Origin: Desulfobulbaceae bacterium | GTDB taxonomy: Bacteria > Desulfobacterota > Desulfobulbia > Desulfobulbales > Desulfocapsaceae | Direction of reading: 5' to 3' | Assembly (NCBI GenBank): GCA_031287565.1 | Contig: JAITSS010000044.1 | Span: 1 to 64,000 of the forward strand | Length of the DNA: 64,000 nucleotides | Shown here: positions 1 to 12,858 of the stretch, in pieces | Layout of the letters: the number at the start of each line of letters is the position of its first letter | Position numbering within the stretch: the first letter of the stretch is position 1 | Position numbers and translations under genes: made by a program | Notes under the pieces: model-generated | The model's input: the letters and a program-made list of their open reading frames with translations, nothing else | What the model was told of the DNA's origin: nothing | Databases searched by the model: none

Positions 1-599
1 GGCTCTTTTCCAAACCGGATGGGTAAAGGGTTACTGTAGAGTCTTGGCCCCCGCCTTGCCCTCCTGACAGGAAAGCTTCAACCTGCAAAAAGTTATAGTA
101 AACGGCATAAATAATCGTGCTTGAAATATATTTGATGGTATTGCTCCACCAATTAAATCTCGAAAGTGGCACAATTCATAATGTCGTTTACTATAACCCT
201 TTCTTACCCACCCGGTTCGGGTGAGAGCCAAAAAAAAATGGGAAGTGGATGGGGGCCAGCCCCACCCACCCACCGATCATCCGTTCAGAGACAGAGATCG
301 GTGGGCAAAGGGAGATACTTCCGCATATGATGGAGCGTGTGGAGCGAGAGAATGAAAACGATATTGTCAGGCGTGAAAAAAATCGTCTCATTTCCTCGTG
401 CAAAATACGACCAGAATCCAGTCTCATTTCTTGTGCGAAGTGACATGAAGACGACCTGGCGCGTCTGGAAGAGATGGGACAAACGCTGGCCGCAGGCGTC
501 GATTTTGGTATTTTCTGAAGACGAAGGCGGCATTCCTTCAGTCAGTCCTTTGTGGTATGTTGGGCGGCCCGCCGATCCGCCACTCTTACCCAAACGCCC

Positions 600-1550
600 A
601 TGACTATCCGCCTGATTGTAGCGCCGCTGCGCGGCATCACCGACCAGCCGTTTCGCCGCGCCATCGCCCGGCATTTTCCCGGTTTCAGCGAGGCGGTGGC
701 CCCCTTTATCAACCCGCAAAAAGAAGGCGGCGCGACGAAAAAGCTCGCGCCGCTGGCTGATCTGCTGCCGGAAGGCAACCAGGACTTGTCGGTCACGCCA
801 CAACTGTTGGATAATCACCGGCAATCTTTTGTTGATATGGCCAGGCGGCTTGAAGATTTGGGCTATCAACGCATCAACTGGAACCTCGGTTGCCCGGCGC
901 CGATGGTCACGCGCAAAGGACGCGGCGCGGCCATGCTGGAAAAACCCGAGGCGATATCGGCGCTACTCGATTTCGCCCTGCCGCGCCTGCGCTGCCGCCT
1001 GTCTTTGAAGATGCGGCTGGGAATGCGTGATCGCGGCGAGATTCTCGCTGTCATGCCGCGCTTACACGACTATCCGCTGACCGAACTCATCATCCACCCG
1101 CGTCTGGGCCGCCAGATGTTTCGTGGCGCTCCCGACCTAGATGGCTTTACCGAAGCGTTAGCCGCCAGCCGCCAGCCGGTGGTGTATAACGGCGATATTC
1201 TGAATTCCGATGATTTCCGGCGCTTGCATCAGCGTTTTCCCCAGGTCGCTGGTTGGATGATCGGTCGCGGCGCGGTCGCTCGGCCGGTTATCGCCATGGA
1301 AATCGTCGCGGGCGCGCCGCCTGATCTGAAGCCGCGCCTGGTCGCCTTTCATGATGAGCTGTTCGCCGCCTATCAGGAAAAACTCTGCGGCCCCGGCCAT
1401 CTGCTCGGTAAAATGAAGCAGCTCTGGCTCTATTTTATCGCATCATTTCCGGGACAGGAGAAATCCTTGAAAGCGATTGTTCGCGCCAAAGACCTAACCC
1501 GTTACCACGAAGCGACCCGCGCCGTCTTCGATAATCCTGACAATAAATAA
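600..1550 (+). CDS. tRNA-dihydrouridine synthase (Dus family)
   Basis: In-frame ATG at 600; MTIRLIVAPLRGITDQPFRRA..., NWNLGCPAPMVTRKGRGAAML motif typical of Dus proteins. Confidence 0.9.
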   Translation: MTIRLIVAPLRGITDQPFRRAIARHFPGFSEAVAPFINPQKEGGATKKLAPLADLLPEGNQDLSVTPQLLDNHRQSFVDMARRLEDLGYQRINWNLGCPAPMVTRKGRGAAMLEKPEAISALLDFALPRLRCRLSLKMRLGMRDRGEILAVMPRLHDYPLTELIIHPRLGRQMFRGAPDLDGFTEALAASRQPVVYNGDILNSDDFRRLHQRFPQVAGWMIGRGAVARPVIAMEIVAGAPPDLKPRLVAFHDELFAAYQEKLCGPGHLLGKMKQLWLYFIASFPGQEKSLKAIVRAKDLTRYHEATRAVFDNPDNK

Positions 1551-1554
1551 AATT

Positions 1555-2433
1555 ATGAACGAGCCAAACCACATCGAAGTCGCCGAGACCGACGAACTGC
1601 TGTCTTTTCTGCTGCGTCGTTTTCCCCAGGAGGGGCGCAAGCGGCTGAAAAACCTGCTGCGGGTCGGCCGCATCCTGGTCAATGGCCAGAGCCAACACCA
1701 ATTCGATTTTCCGCTCGCGGTCGGCCAGAACGTGGCCATCGCGCCGCAAAAGGCCACCATCGCTCGTCCAGGCGCGCCGCCAATGCCAATCATCCACGAG
1801 GATGAATTTCTCATCGTCGTCAACAAACCATCGGGCCTTTTAACCGTGGCCACCGACAAGGAAAAACGGCGCACCGCTTACGCCATGCTGAGTGAGTATG
1901 TGAAGGCGGCGCATCCGGACCACAAAATTTTCGTTGTCCACCGCATCGACCGCGAAACCTCCGGCTTGCTGCTCTTCGCCAAAAGCGAGGAAGTCAAGCG
2001 AGCCATCCAAGATTCCTGGCTTTCGGTCATCGAAGAACGGCTGTATATGGCGGTGTTGGAAGGAAAACTGGCGCAAGCGTCGGGAACCATCAAATCCTAT
2101 CTTAAGGAAAGCGCCGCCATGCGGGTCTATTCATCGGACAATCCGCACCATGGCAAAGAGGCGATAAGCCATTTCCGGCGGCTGGCGGTGAGCCGCGCCT
2201 ATACGCTGGTTGAGTTGCGCCTGGAAACCGGACGCAAACATCAGATTCGCGTCCATATGGCCGAACTTGGGCATCCAGTGGCGGGCGACAAAAAATATGG
2301 CGCGACCACCAATCCGCTGAAACGGATGGCTTTACATGCCAGGGTGCTGGCCTTTCATCATCCGGTCGATGGCCACTTGCATCACTACGAAACCCCGGTT
2401 CCGCCCACCTTCGCCGCGATGTTTTCCGCCGCT

Positions 2434-2454
<21 letters not shown>
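1555..2454 (+). CDS. RluA-family pseudouridine synthase
   Basis: S4-like N-terminus, HRIDRETSGLLLFAKS motif and GRKHQIRVHMAELGHPVAGDKKYG. Confidence 0.93.
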
Positions 2455-4737
<2,283 letters not shown>

Positions 4738-5022
4738 AAGCCGTCACACGGAGGAGTATAGCAAGCCGCCAGGAAAGTACAATTCTCCGACGGCGCACAA
4801 ACGCAGGGCAACATAGCCTGAGCGGATAGAGACGGCGCGATGAACAGGAAAAAATCAGGTAAATTCAGCGAGGGGGCGAGGCCAGGGGAGAAGGCGCGAT
4901 TGCCGGGAAATGCGGAGCGGGAAAGAGGGCTTGTTCTGCCTTATCAAGAAGCGCGAGCAAACAGGCTGGAGAATGAGCCTTTCGCCGCGTCTTCAGAGGA
5001 ATTTTTCAGCGGTCGCCGCTTG

Positions 5023-5676
5023 TTATCGTCGGCTGGCGCGCCTGGACGAGGCATCGGCGTACAAGGGCCGCGCCACCAGACTGTTCAGGAAGGCTTCCCC
5101 TTCTTTGCTGAAGGAAACGCTCTTGGCGTTGTTCAGCCGTTGCTCCTGGTAGCTCAGTTCAATACCGTTCTGCGGCATGTCCGGATGTGAGCAGACCAGA
5201 CCACGGTTGACCACATGCACGACCGAGCGCGAAGAAACCCGTTCGTTACCGTAATCGTCGTAGCGGAGGGAGTAGCGGGCGCAGCCTTCACGGTCTTCGG
5301 CTTCGCGAATATCCAGCGATTGGTTTTTGTAGCGGCGATTGTTCAGAAACTCGCTCTGACGTTGGCGGATGACTTTTTGCAGACTGGCGAAGGAAACTTC
5401 AGAACTGGAAAATACCAACTGACTGGCCTTTGACAAGATCGCGTAGTCGGTCTTGCCGACTTTTTTGCGATACACCAATTCATTATCAATCAGAGCTTCA
5501 AACCAGGCTTTGCCAGCGGGCGGTTTGACCTCAAAACCCATCGGACTCATGCGCGGGAACCTGTCGTACACTTTGTGATAATCGGCGCAGGTCAAACAAG
5601 CGGTGTCGGGACTGGAAGCGCAGGCCAGCAACTGTGACGACACGAACAGGGCGAGAAGCAGACTGAAAAGACGCAT
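5023..5676 (-). CDS. Hypothetical lipoprotein
   Basis: MRLFSLLLALFVSSQLLACASS signal peptide with lipobox; no recognised domain. Confidence 0.55.
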   Translation of the reverse strand: MRLFSLLLALFVSSQLLACASSPDTACLTCADYHKVYDRFPRMSPMGFEVKPPAGKAWFEALIDNELVYRKKVGKTDYAILSKASQLVFSSSEVSFASLQKVIRQRQSEFLNNRRYKNQSLDIREAEDREGCARYSLRYDDYGNERVSSRSVVHVVNRGLVCSHPDMPQNGIELSYQEQRLNNAKSVSFSKEGEAFLNSLVARPLYADASSRRASRR

Positions 5677-6217
5677 GGTGTTTTCCTGGGCAGTCAAGTG
5701 CGGGCATTCATCATCCGTTGACACTGGCATAAAAGCAATATCCATGCCTGATTACAGAGTAATTGCCACTTTGTGGTAGATTCTTATTTTTCCATAATAA
5801 AATCATAATGTTAATGATGGATGGCGGCGCATCCGAGCGCCAACGGGAAAATCACGGCTATCCTTTATTTGCCGTCGAAATAGCATGTGAGCGGGTCGCC
5901 GCTCCGGTTGGTTTCCAGTAAAGAATCCCAGGCGCGGCTAAAGAATTGGTGTGTTTTTGCGGCGCGAAGTAGCGGATTTGCTCCATCTGACCAGGGGTTT
6001 TGGATTTTTTTCCGACCATACGGAGATTTTCCGGGAAATCTTTCCGTTTCCTTACTGGGTTTTATTAGAGAAACCAAAGGCGGCCAAAAGCGAAAAACCG
6101 CCTCGACAACGGCGCGTCAATTTGCTTTTACCGCCGCACAAACGATACACTAGCGGCGACAAACGGCATTAGACCTGCGGATTGAAAAACGGTTCCAAAC
6201 GAGAAAAGCGGAGAGCC

Positions 6218-8740
6218 ATGACAGAGACATCATCAGACAGCGTTCAGGCGACGGACGGCGAAACCAAGGCGGCGCTGCCCGCTTATTACGACAACGCCAA
6301 TCGTGCTATCCTACGCTTGCTACCAAAGGACGCGGCGACAATTCTGGAGATTGGTTGCGGCGGCGGCGCGTTAGCCAGGGAATACCGCGCAATCAATCCG
6401 GACTGCCGCTATTACGGCGTCGAGATGCACGCCCCGGCGGCCAGGGCAGCCACAGAGCGCATGACAAAAGTCGGCGTCGGTAATGCCGAAACCTTCGATC
6501 TGGCCGAGTTAGGGCTTGCGCCGGGCACGCTCGATTGTCTGGTTTACGGCGATTCGCTCGAACATTTCATCGACCCGTGGCAGACCCTGATCCGCCACGC
6601 GACCTATCTGAAAAAAGATGGAATTGTTCTGGCCTGCATCCCCAATGTCCAGCATTGGTCGGTGTTGTATCGGCAACTGACCGGCGGCTGGTTCTATGAA
6701 GACGCCGGGATTCTTGACCGTACTCATCTGCGCTTTTTCACCTTGCAAACCATCATCGACATGTTTGGTCGGGCCGGTTTGCATATCGTTACGGCGCAAT
6801 CACGGCCGTTCGTCAGCGAGGATTTCGCTGAATTGCAAGGTCTGTTCCGTCCGCTCCTGGACAGGTTCGGCGTCAATGCGGAAGAATTCGCCAAGCAGAC
6901 GGCGGCCCTCCAGTATGTGGTGGTGGCGACGCCAGCGGCGGCGGTGGCGGAACAGGCGACGGCGAAACCAGACCAGCCGTTGGCGGCGAGGTTGGAAAAT
7001 GCCGTCGCCACTTTCCGCGACGAGAAGTTTGACAAAGCCGCGTCGCTGTTCGCCGAGCTGGCCGCGCAAGAGTCGGAAAATCCGCTGCCGCCCGCCTATC
7101 TCGCCTTGATCGCCGCGCGGCAGGGCGATTTGGCGGCGGCGCAAAACTTGATCGAACACGCCCTGGCTCTGGCCCCGGAACGCGCCGACTTGCCGGCTTC
7201 TTTGGGTGAAACCTTTCTCACATGCGGCGAGGTGGCTCTGGCCGAACGCTATCTGCGCCAAGCGCTTGATATGCAGCCGGACTTATGGTCGGCCTATCCA
7301 GCCCTGGCGCAGGCCCTGCGGCTTTTGGGGAACGGCGATGAGGCGCTTTCGATGCTGCTTCTGGCGGCGGAACAAGATTCGCCGACGCGGCAAAGCATAC
7401 GGAGGATGGTCATCGAGATGCTCGCCGAACGCGGCGATGTCGTCCATCACGGCAAGGCGCTCAGGCGCTACGCCGACACCTCCGAGGACACCCTCGGCGA
7501 TTTGCTGGCGGCGGCCTGTGATTTCGCCCGTTTTGATGAGAGCGGCGAGCAAATTATGGATATTCTTGGCCAGGTACAGCGGGGATTGGCGGCGGCGGGC
7601 ATCACCCTGGATGGCGCGGCGGTCACGCGCGATTCCGCTCAAAACCGGCCCCTGAACATCGCCTTTCTCTGCGCCGATTTCAACCGCGAAGGACAATCGG
7701 CCAGGCTGACGGCGCTTTTGCGCTTTCTGCCGCCGCAGCGTTTTTACACCATCTTGCTGAACGCCGACACCAAGCCTAGCGATTTCGCCGCCCATTGCGA
7801 ACTGCTGGCCGATAAAATTCTGCCGATAGCCACGCTGGATGACGCCGCCGCTTGCAGCGCCCTGAAGGCGACGCCGCTGGATATTCTCATCAATCTGGAC
7901 GGCTACGCGCCGACCGCTCGCCTGGCGCTGTTCCATGGCGCTGCCGCCGCCGCAAAACTCCTGTGGGGGATGGCGCCAATGCCACCGATCGCCCCGGATT
8001 GTCTGACGGTGGTCGGCGAGGCGCTGACTGTCGGGGAAATGCTACCGACTTTGCCGCTGCCGGGCCTCGGCCAATGTTTTTCTTTTTCGCCGCCGTCAAA
8101 TTCGCCGTCGCCAAATTCGCCGCCGTCAAATTCGCCATTAGCGCCTGCGGTCGTCAACACCTCCGCCGACGGCCCGGTTTTTTTCTGCCTGGCGCGGGCC
8201 GACCAAGTGCCGGAAAGCGCTTGGCGCTTGTTCGCGGAAATTTTGCGGGCGCGGGAAAAGGCCAGTCTCATCGTGAATCTGGCTGGACTGGGCCAGGCGG
8301 CGCGGCAATTCATCAGCGGCCATTTCACGGCGGCGGGGGTCGAAGCGGAGCGCCTGCGCTTTGTTTCGGCGGGCGCCATCGATGAGCTACGCCCGCTGGC
8401 GGCCGCCAGCGATTGCGGATTGGCGCCGCCGCTTACGACCGGCGGCCCGGAATTGATTGCCTGTTTGTGGCAGGGCCGACCGTATATCGCCATGGCCTCG
8501 TTTTTGCCCTGGGCGCGGCGTCCGGCGGCGACGCTGACGGCGCTGGGTCTGGGCGATCTCGTCGCCGATTCGCGAGAAGATTATCTGGCTTTGACCGAAC
8601 ACCTCCCGGCCCCCGACCCAAGCCTGTGTGAAAAAATGAACGCTTGGGGCCTGGGCGATGAAGCGGCCTTCGCCGCGCATTTCGTTACGGCTATCGATAC
8701 GCTGTTCGCCAAACAAAACGCCGCGCGGGAGGAACATTGA
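6218..8740 (+). CDS. SAM methyltransferase - TPR - degenerate SPINDLY/OGT-like fusion protein
   Basis: ILEIGCGGGALAREYR SAM-binding motif, TPR-like repeats, C-terminus alignable by eye with the OGT-like C-terminus of the 9598-11988 ORF. Confidence 0.75.
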   Translation: MTETSSDSVQATDGETKAALPAYYDNANRAILRLLPKDAATILEIGCGGGALAREYRAINPDCRYYGVEMHAPAARAATERMTKVGVGNAETFDLAELGLAPGTLDCLVYGDSLEHFIDPWQTLIRHATYLKKDGIVLACIPNVQHWSVLYRQLTGGWFYEDAGILDRTHLRFFTLQTIIDMFGRAGLHIVTAQSRPFVSEDFAELQGLFRPLLDRFGVNAEEFAKQTAALQYVVVATPAAAVAEQATAKPDQPLAARLENAVATFRDEKFDKAASLFAELAAQESENPLPPAYLALIAARQGDLAAAQNLIEHALALAPERADLPASLGETFLTCGEVALAERYLRQALDMQPDLWSAYPALAQALRLLGNGDEALSMLLLAAEQDSPTRQSIRRMVIEMLAERGDVVHHGKALRRYADTSEDTLGDLLAAACDFARFDESGEQIMDILGQVQRGLAAAGITLDGAAVTRDSAQNRPLNIAFLCADFNREGQSARLTALLRFLPPQRFYTILLNADTKPSDFAAHCELLADKILPIATLDDAAACSALKATPLDILINLDGYAPTARLALFHGAAAAAKLLWGMAPMPPIAPDCLTVVGEALTVGEMLPTLPLPGLGQCFSFSPPSNSPSPNSPPSNSPLAPAVVNTSADGPVFFCLARADQVPESAWRLFAEILRAREKASLIVNLAGLGQAARQFISGHFTAAGVEAERLRFVSAGAIDELRPLAAASDCGLAPPLTTGGPELIACLWQGRPYIAMASFLPWARRPAATLTALGLGDLVADSREDYLALTEHLPAPDPSLCEKMNAWGLGDEAAFAAHFVTAIDTLFAKQNAAREEH
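8086..8136. repeat. 15-bp tandem repeat (about 3.4 copies) inside CDS
   Basis: ttcgccgccgtcaaa/ttcgccgtcgccaaa/ttcgccgccgtcaaa/ttcgcc, encoding PPSNSPSPNSPPSNSP. Confidence 0.9.
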
Positions 8741-9552
8741 TGAACGCCCCCAGCTTTTCCGTGATCATATGCAGCATCAATCCGTGGAAATTCGCCAGCT
8801 GCGCTCGGCATTACGAGGCGCTGTTGGCTGGTTTTCCCTATGAAATCATCGGCATCCACGACGCCGCCTCGCTGGCGGAGGGCTATAATCGTGGCATGGC
8901 GCGGGCGGCGGGCGATATTTTTATCTTTTCCCATGACGATCTGCTGATTCTTGATGATCACTTCGCCACGAAAATCAGCGAACGCCTGCGCGATTACGAC
9001 ATTTTGGGTTTCGCCGGAACCAGCCGCCTGACACCGGGAAGTTGGCTCGCTTCCGGTCAGCCCTGCTTGCGCGGAGTGATGGCGCACACCTCGCGCCAGC
9101 GTTTGGGTTTGGCCCTGTACGGCGTCGATGAGTGGCCAGTGGCCGGAGGCATCGAGGCCATTGACGGTCTCCTCATGATCGCCCAACGCCAAGCCGCTTT
9201 AGCCGTGGGTTTCGACGCCGCCACCTTTGACGGCTTTCATTGTTACGATCTTGATTTCAGCTTTGCCGCCCATCTTTCTGGACGCAAAATAGGCGTTGTT
9301 TGCGATATGCCGATCATCCACTCCTCCGGTGGCGACTTCACCGGTGATAGCTGGCGCCGTTACACCCGGCTCTTTCAGCAAAAATACGCTGGAAAACTGG
9401 CGATAGCACCCGCGAACATCCCGATGAAAGACAAGCTCATGATAATCAATCTCAGTGATTACCGGGTCCTGGCTGAAGTCTGGAACCGCGACAGCCTGCG
9501 CCGCGCCACCATCGCCCTGCGCCGCCGCGCCGCCCTCGCCGCCGCGTCTTGA
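8737..9552 (+). CDS. Glycosyltransferase (GT2-like)
   Basis: FSVIICSINPWKF..., IFIFSHDDLLILD acidic motif; ATGA overlap with upstream gene. Confidence 0.7.
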   Translation: MMNAPSFSVIICSINPWKFASCARHYEALLAGFPYEIIGIHDAASLAEGYNRGMARAAGDIFIFSHDDLLILDDHFATKISERLRDYDILGFAGTSRLTPGSWLASGQPCLRGVMAHTSRQRLGLALYGVDEWPVAGGIEAIDGLLMIAQRQAALAVGFDAATFDGFHCYDLDFSFAAHLSGRKIGVVCDMPIIHSSGGDFTGDSWRRYTRLFQQKYAGKLAIAPANIPMKDKLMIINLSDYRVLAEVWNRDSLRRATIALRRRAALAAAS

Positions 9553-9597
9553 ACGATAATCCGGCGCTTTGTCAGGCCGAACACATGAAGAGCTACC

Positions 9598-11988
9598 ATG
9601 TCCGAACAACTGAAACGTCTTCTGCATAAAGCCGATAAGGCGCTGATAAAACACAATTATAAAAACGCGGGCGCCCTGTACCAGCAGGCCGCCGAGGAAT
9701 TTCCCGCTTCCGCCGCCGCCTGGTTTGGATTGGGCGAGGTCTCTTCAGCCATCGGCATGAACGACGCCGCCGTTGATTTTTTCGCTCAGGCGGCGAGCCT
9801 GCGACCGGAACACGCCCGCGCTCATCAACGCCTGGGCGAGGCGTTCAGTAAAATGGGCGAGGTGGAACGGGCCACGGCGGCTCTTGACCAGGCTTTGCGT
9901 CTTGCTCCGAACGATGCGCAGATCCGCTGCGCCCTGGCCGGTATTCAGGCGCGGGCGGGCGATTGGCGCGGCGCGAAAGAATCGCTTTTGCCGGTAACGC
10001 GGAGCACAAAGGCGGTGGCCGCCCATCACCATCTTTTGGGTTTGGCCTGCCAGCAATTAGGTGAATTGGACGAGGCCGAGGCCGCCTTCCGGAACGCCGT
10101 CCGCCTGGATGCCCGCTATACCGAGGCCTGGATTTCCTTGGGGACGTTGCGCATGGAGCGCGGTCGCGTGGACGAGGCCGAATCATGCCTGCGAAAACTT
10201 GATGCGATAGCGCCTGGCTCGGCCGATGTCGCCCGTTTCGCCGGTGATTTAGCGATGCGCCAAGGCGATACGCGCGACGCCGTTCAGCGCTATCGCCAGG
10301 GGCTGCAAGCCGCGCCGGACGACCCGTATTTGCAAGGGCGCATGGCCCTGTCTTTGGCCGAAAGCGGCGATCTGTCGGCCACCTTGGACGCCATGGAAGC
10401 CTTAATCGCCCAAGGGATGTCGCCGGATTGGGTGTTTGAGCAACTGGGCAAAATGATGGTGCGGCAAAAAGAGTGGTTCATGGCCAAAGACAGCCTTGAA
10501 CTGGCGGTGCAGCGCGATCCGGAAAACCTCACCGCCTGGAACATTTTGCTGGTCGCCTACACCAAACTCGGCGAAGCCGACAAGGCGCAACAGGCCGCCG
10601 AAACCATTCTGGCCAAAGATCCGAACAGCACGCAGGCCATGAGCAATCTGGCCTCGCTGTACTCGATGCAGGGACGGGCCGACGAGGCGATCACGCTGTT
10701 GCGTCAAGCCATGAGACTGCAACCGACTGGCTTGACTCTGTATATCAACCTGCTGTGGAACATGGTGCATTCGAGCGAAATCACCGCCGCCGAAGTCTTG
10801 GCGGTGGCCCGCGACTTCGACCAGAATATCTGCCTGCCGCTGCTGCGCCCCGACTCCTTCGCCCGCCGCGACCGCGACCCCAACCGCCGTCTGCGCATCG
10901 GCTGGCTATCTTCCGATATGAATAAACACGCGGTGGCCCTCTTTACCTTGCCGTTTCTGCATCTGCTTGATCGCGGCAGGCTGGAGAGCATCGTGTATAA
11001 CAATTCGATAAAAACCGATGAAACTGCGGACGTGGCCAAAAGCCTCGCCGACATATGGCGTGATGTATTTGATATTGGCGATGAGGCGCTGGCCAATCTG
11101 ATCCGCGCCGACGAAATCGACATTTTAGTCGATCTGAACGGCAACACCGAGGGCAACCGGTTGTTGGCGGTGGCGCGTAAACCCGCGCCGATCCAGGTGA
11201 CGTGGCTGGGTTTTCCCGGCACCAGCGGCATGACGGCAATGGATTATATTCTCATTCCACCCGACCCGGTTTTGCAAAAAGGCGAGTGGTGCGCGGAAAC
11301 GCCATGGCCGCTGCCCGACTGCTACGGCGTCCGCGCCGACATCACCACCGGTATTCCGGTGGCCCCCGGCTTACCGTGCGAATTGCTTGATCGGCCCTTC
11401 ACCTACGCCTGTCTGAATAATTTCCGCAAGGCGAGCGACCAGGCGGTGGCGCTCTGGAGCCGCATCTTGCTGCAAGCGCCGGAAAGTAAGCTGATGCTGG
11501 TTGCTCGCAGCGGTCAGGAAGACAACATGCGCCGCCGCATCGAAGCGCGTTTCGCCGCGCATGGCGTCGGCCCAGAGCGCCTGGAAATTCTTGGGCATAT
11601 GTCAACTGAACAGTATATCCGCCGTTACAACCTGGTAGACCTCTGCCTCGATCCCTTTCCGTTTAACGGCGGCACTACCAGTTACGACAGCATCTGGATG
11701 GGCGTGCCCTTCGTCACCTGGCCCGGCGACATGCTGGTTTCCCGCATGGGCCGGGCGATTCTGCGAAATGTCGGTTTGGCTGAGCTGGTCGCTGACAGCG
11801 CCGACGCTTATGTCGCCTTAGCAGTCGAGATGTGGCGTGACCGGGAACGGCTGAAACGCTTGCGTCTGGGCTTGCGCGAACGAATGCAGACCAGTCCTCT
11901 GATGGACGCGGCGAAAATGGCGCGGTCGCTGCAAGACGCCTTTCGCGGCATGTGGCTGAAGTGGCTGGAAAAAAGTGGAGCGGCGTGA
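9598..11988 (+). CDS. TPR protein with SPINDLY/O-GlcNAc transferase-like C-terminal domain
   Basis: TPR array then LRIGWLSSDMNKHAV..., DILVDLNGNTEGNRLLAVARKPAPIQVTWLGFPGTSGMTAMDYIL, CLNNFRK, PFNGGTTSYDSIWMGVPFVTWPG. Confidence 0.9.
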   Translation: MSEQLKRLLHKADKALIKHNYKNAGALYQQAAEEFPASAAAWFGLGEVSSAIGMNDAAVDFFAQAASLRPEHARAHQRLGEAFSKMGEVERATAALDQALRLAPNDAQIRCALAGIQARAGDWRGAKESLLPVTRSTKAVAAHHHLLGLACQQLGELDEAEAAFRNAVRLDARYTEAWISLGTLRMERGRVDEAESCLRKLDAIAPGSADVARFAGDLAMRQGDTRDAVQRYRQGLQAAPDDPYLQGRMALSLAESGDLSATLDAMEALIAQGMSPDWVFEQLGKMMVRQKEWFMAKDSLELAVQRDPENLTAWNILLVAYTKLGEADKAQQAAETILAKDPNSTQAMSNLASLYSMQGRADEAITLLRQAMRLQPTGLTLYINLLWNMVHSSEITAAEVLAVARDFDQNICLPLLRPDSFARRDRDPNRRLRIGWLSSDMNKHAVALFTLPFLHLLDRGRLESIVYNNSIKTDETADVAKSLADIWRDVFDIGDEALANLIRADEIDILVDLNGNTEGNRLLAVARKPAPIQVTWLGFPGTSGMTAMDYILIPPDPVLQKGEWCAETPWPLPDCYGVRADITTGIPVAPGLPCELLDRPFTYACLNNFRKASDQAVALWSRILLQAPESKLMLVARSGQEDNMRRRIEARFAAHGVGPERLEILGHMSTEQYIRRYNLVDLCLDPFPFNGGTTSYDSIWMGVPFVTWPGDMLVSRMGRAILRNVGLAELVADSADAYVALAVEMWRDRERLKRLRLGLRERMQTSPLMDAAKMARSLQDAFRGMWLKWLEKSGAA

Positions 11989-12035
11989 TGTGGAGCTGAA
12001 GGCGCGCGCATTTTTGGACGCGCCTCCAGCTTGTT

Positions 12036-12458
12036 TCAAACCTTGGGCAACGGCGTTTTGGTGTTGTAGGGACTGTCTTCGAGGATGGTCTGCATCGCCC
12101 GGTTGGTTTTCGGCGCGAAGAGAATCGGCGCCGACAGATTCAAAGTGATGTTCAGGTCGGGCGGCACCGTGACCACCGCGACGGCATAGCATTCGTCCTC
12201 TTCGCCGATTTTTAACATTCGTCGTTCAGCCGCGTCGGGTCGCGCCGCGTAATCGGGGAAGAAATTGGTCGGGTCGGTGAGGACGAAGGCGATATCCGGA
12301 TCATCGACGCTCTGAATCCAGAACAGCGGCCCTTCCTTGCGGTTTGGCATGACAATGAACCCGCGTAAATCCGGGAAACCAATGACGCCGGTGGGGAAGA
12401 TGAGCAGATGTTCAGGCTGGTATTCGACTTCACCAAAACGGGTTTGGATGCGGCTCAT
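12036..12458 (-). CDS. fliW: Flagellar assembly factor FliW
   Basis: MSRIQTRFGEVEYQPEHLLIFPTGVIGFPDLRGF; overlaps csrA by ATGA-type junction. Confidence 0.92.
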   Translation of the reverse strand: MSRIQTRFGEVEYQPEHLLIFPTGVIGFPDLRGFIVMPNRKEGPLFWIQSVDDPDIAFVLTDPTNFFPDYAARPDAAERRMLKIGEEDECYAVAVVTVPPDLNITLNLSAPILFAPKTNRAMQTILEDSPYNTKTPLPKV

Positions 12459-12697
12459 TTTTTGTTCACTTTGGTTTGCAGATTGTCGCTCAGCGCATCG
12501 ACATCGGCCATATCCCACTGCGAGGCCGATTTATTTTCGGCGCTGATGCGTTCATACACTTCCATGCGGTAGATTTTGCGATCCTGCGGCGCTTCAATGC
12601 CAACCCGCACGGAATTTCCCCGAACATCGACGATTTTGATGAGCACATCGTCGCCAATCAGTATGCCATCGCCAATTTTTCTGGTCAAAACCAGCAT
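12455..12697 (-). CDS. csrA: Carbon storage regulator CsrA
   Basis: MLVLTRKIGDGILIGDDVLIKIVDVRGNSVRVGIEAPQDRKIYRMEVYERI. Confidence 0.97.
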   Translation of the reverse strand: MLVLTRKIGDGILIGDDVLIKIVDVRGNSVRVGIEAPQDRKIYRMEVYERISAENKSASQWDMADVDALSDNLQTKVNKK

Positions 12698-12858
12698 CGT
12701 CGCACCCTTTGCCTTCTCTGAACCGCGTCGGTGAACATCAAAAGCGGTCGCCGACGCTCTGAAACGCCGACGACCGAAAGCCAATGTGCGCGGATATTAG
12801 GGTGGCGCGTCGTCCCTGTCAACGACGGAAGACCGGGCGCGGCCCACACCCCCAATTA

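Noticed and set aside
12002-12030. Possible bidirectional terminator ggcgcg...cgcgcc between 9598-11988 and fliW
   Set aside because: Stem is GC-rich but lacks a flanking T/A run on either strand; insufficient support.
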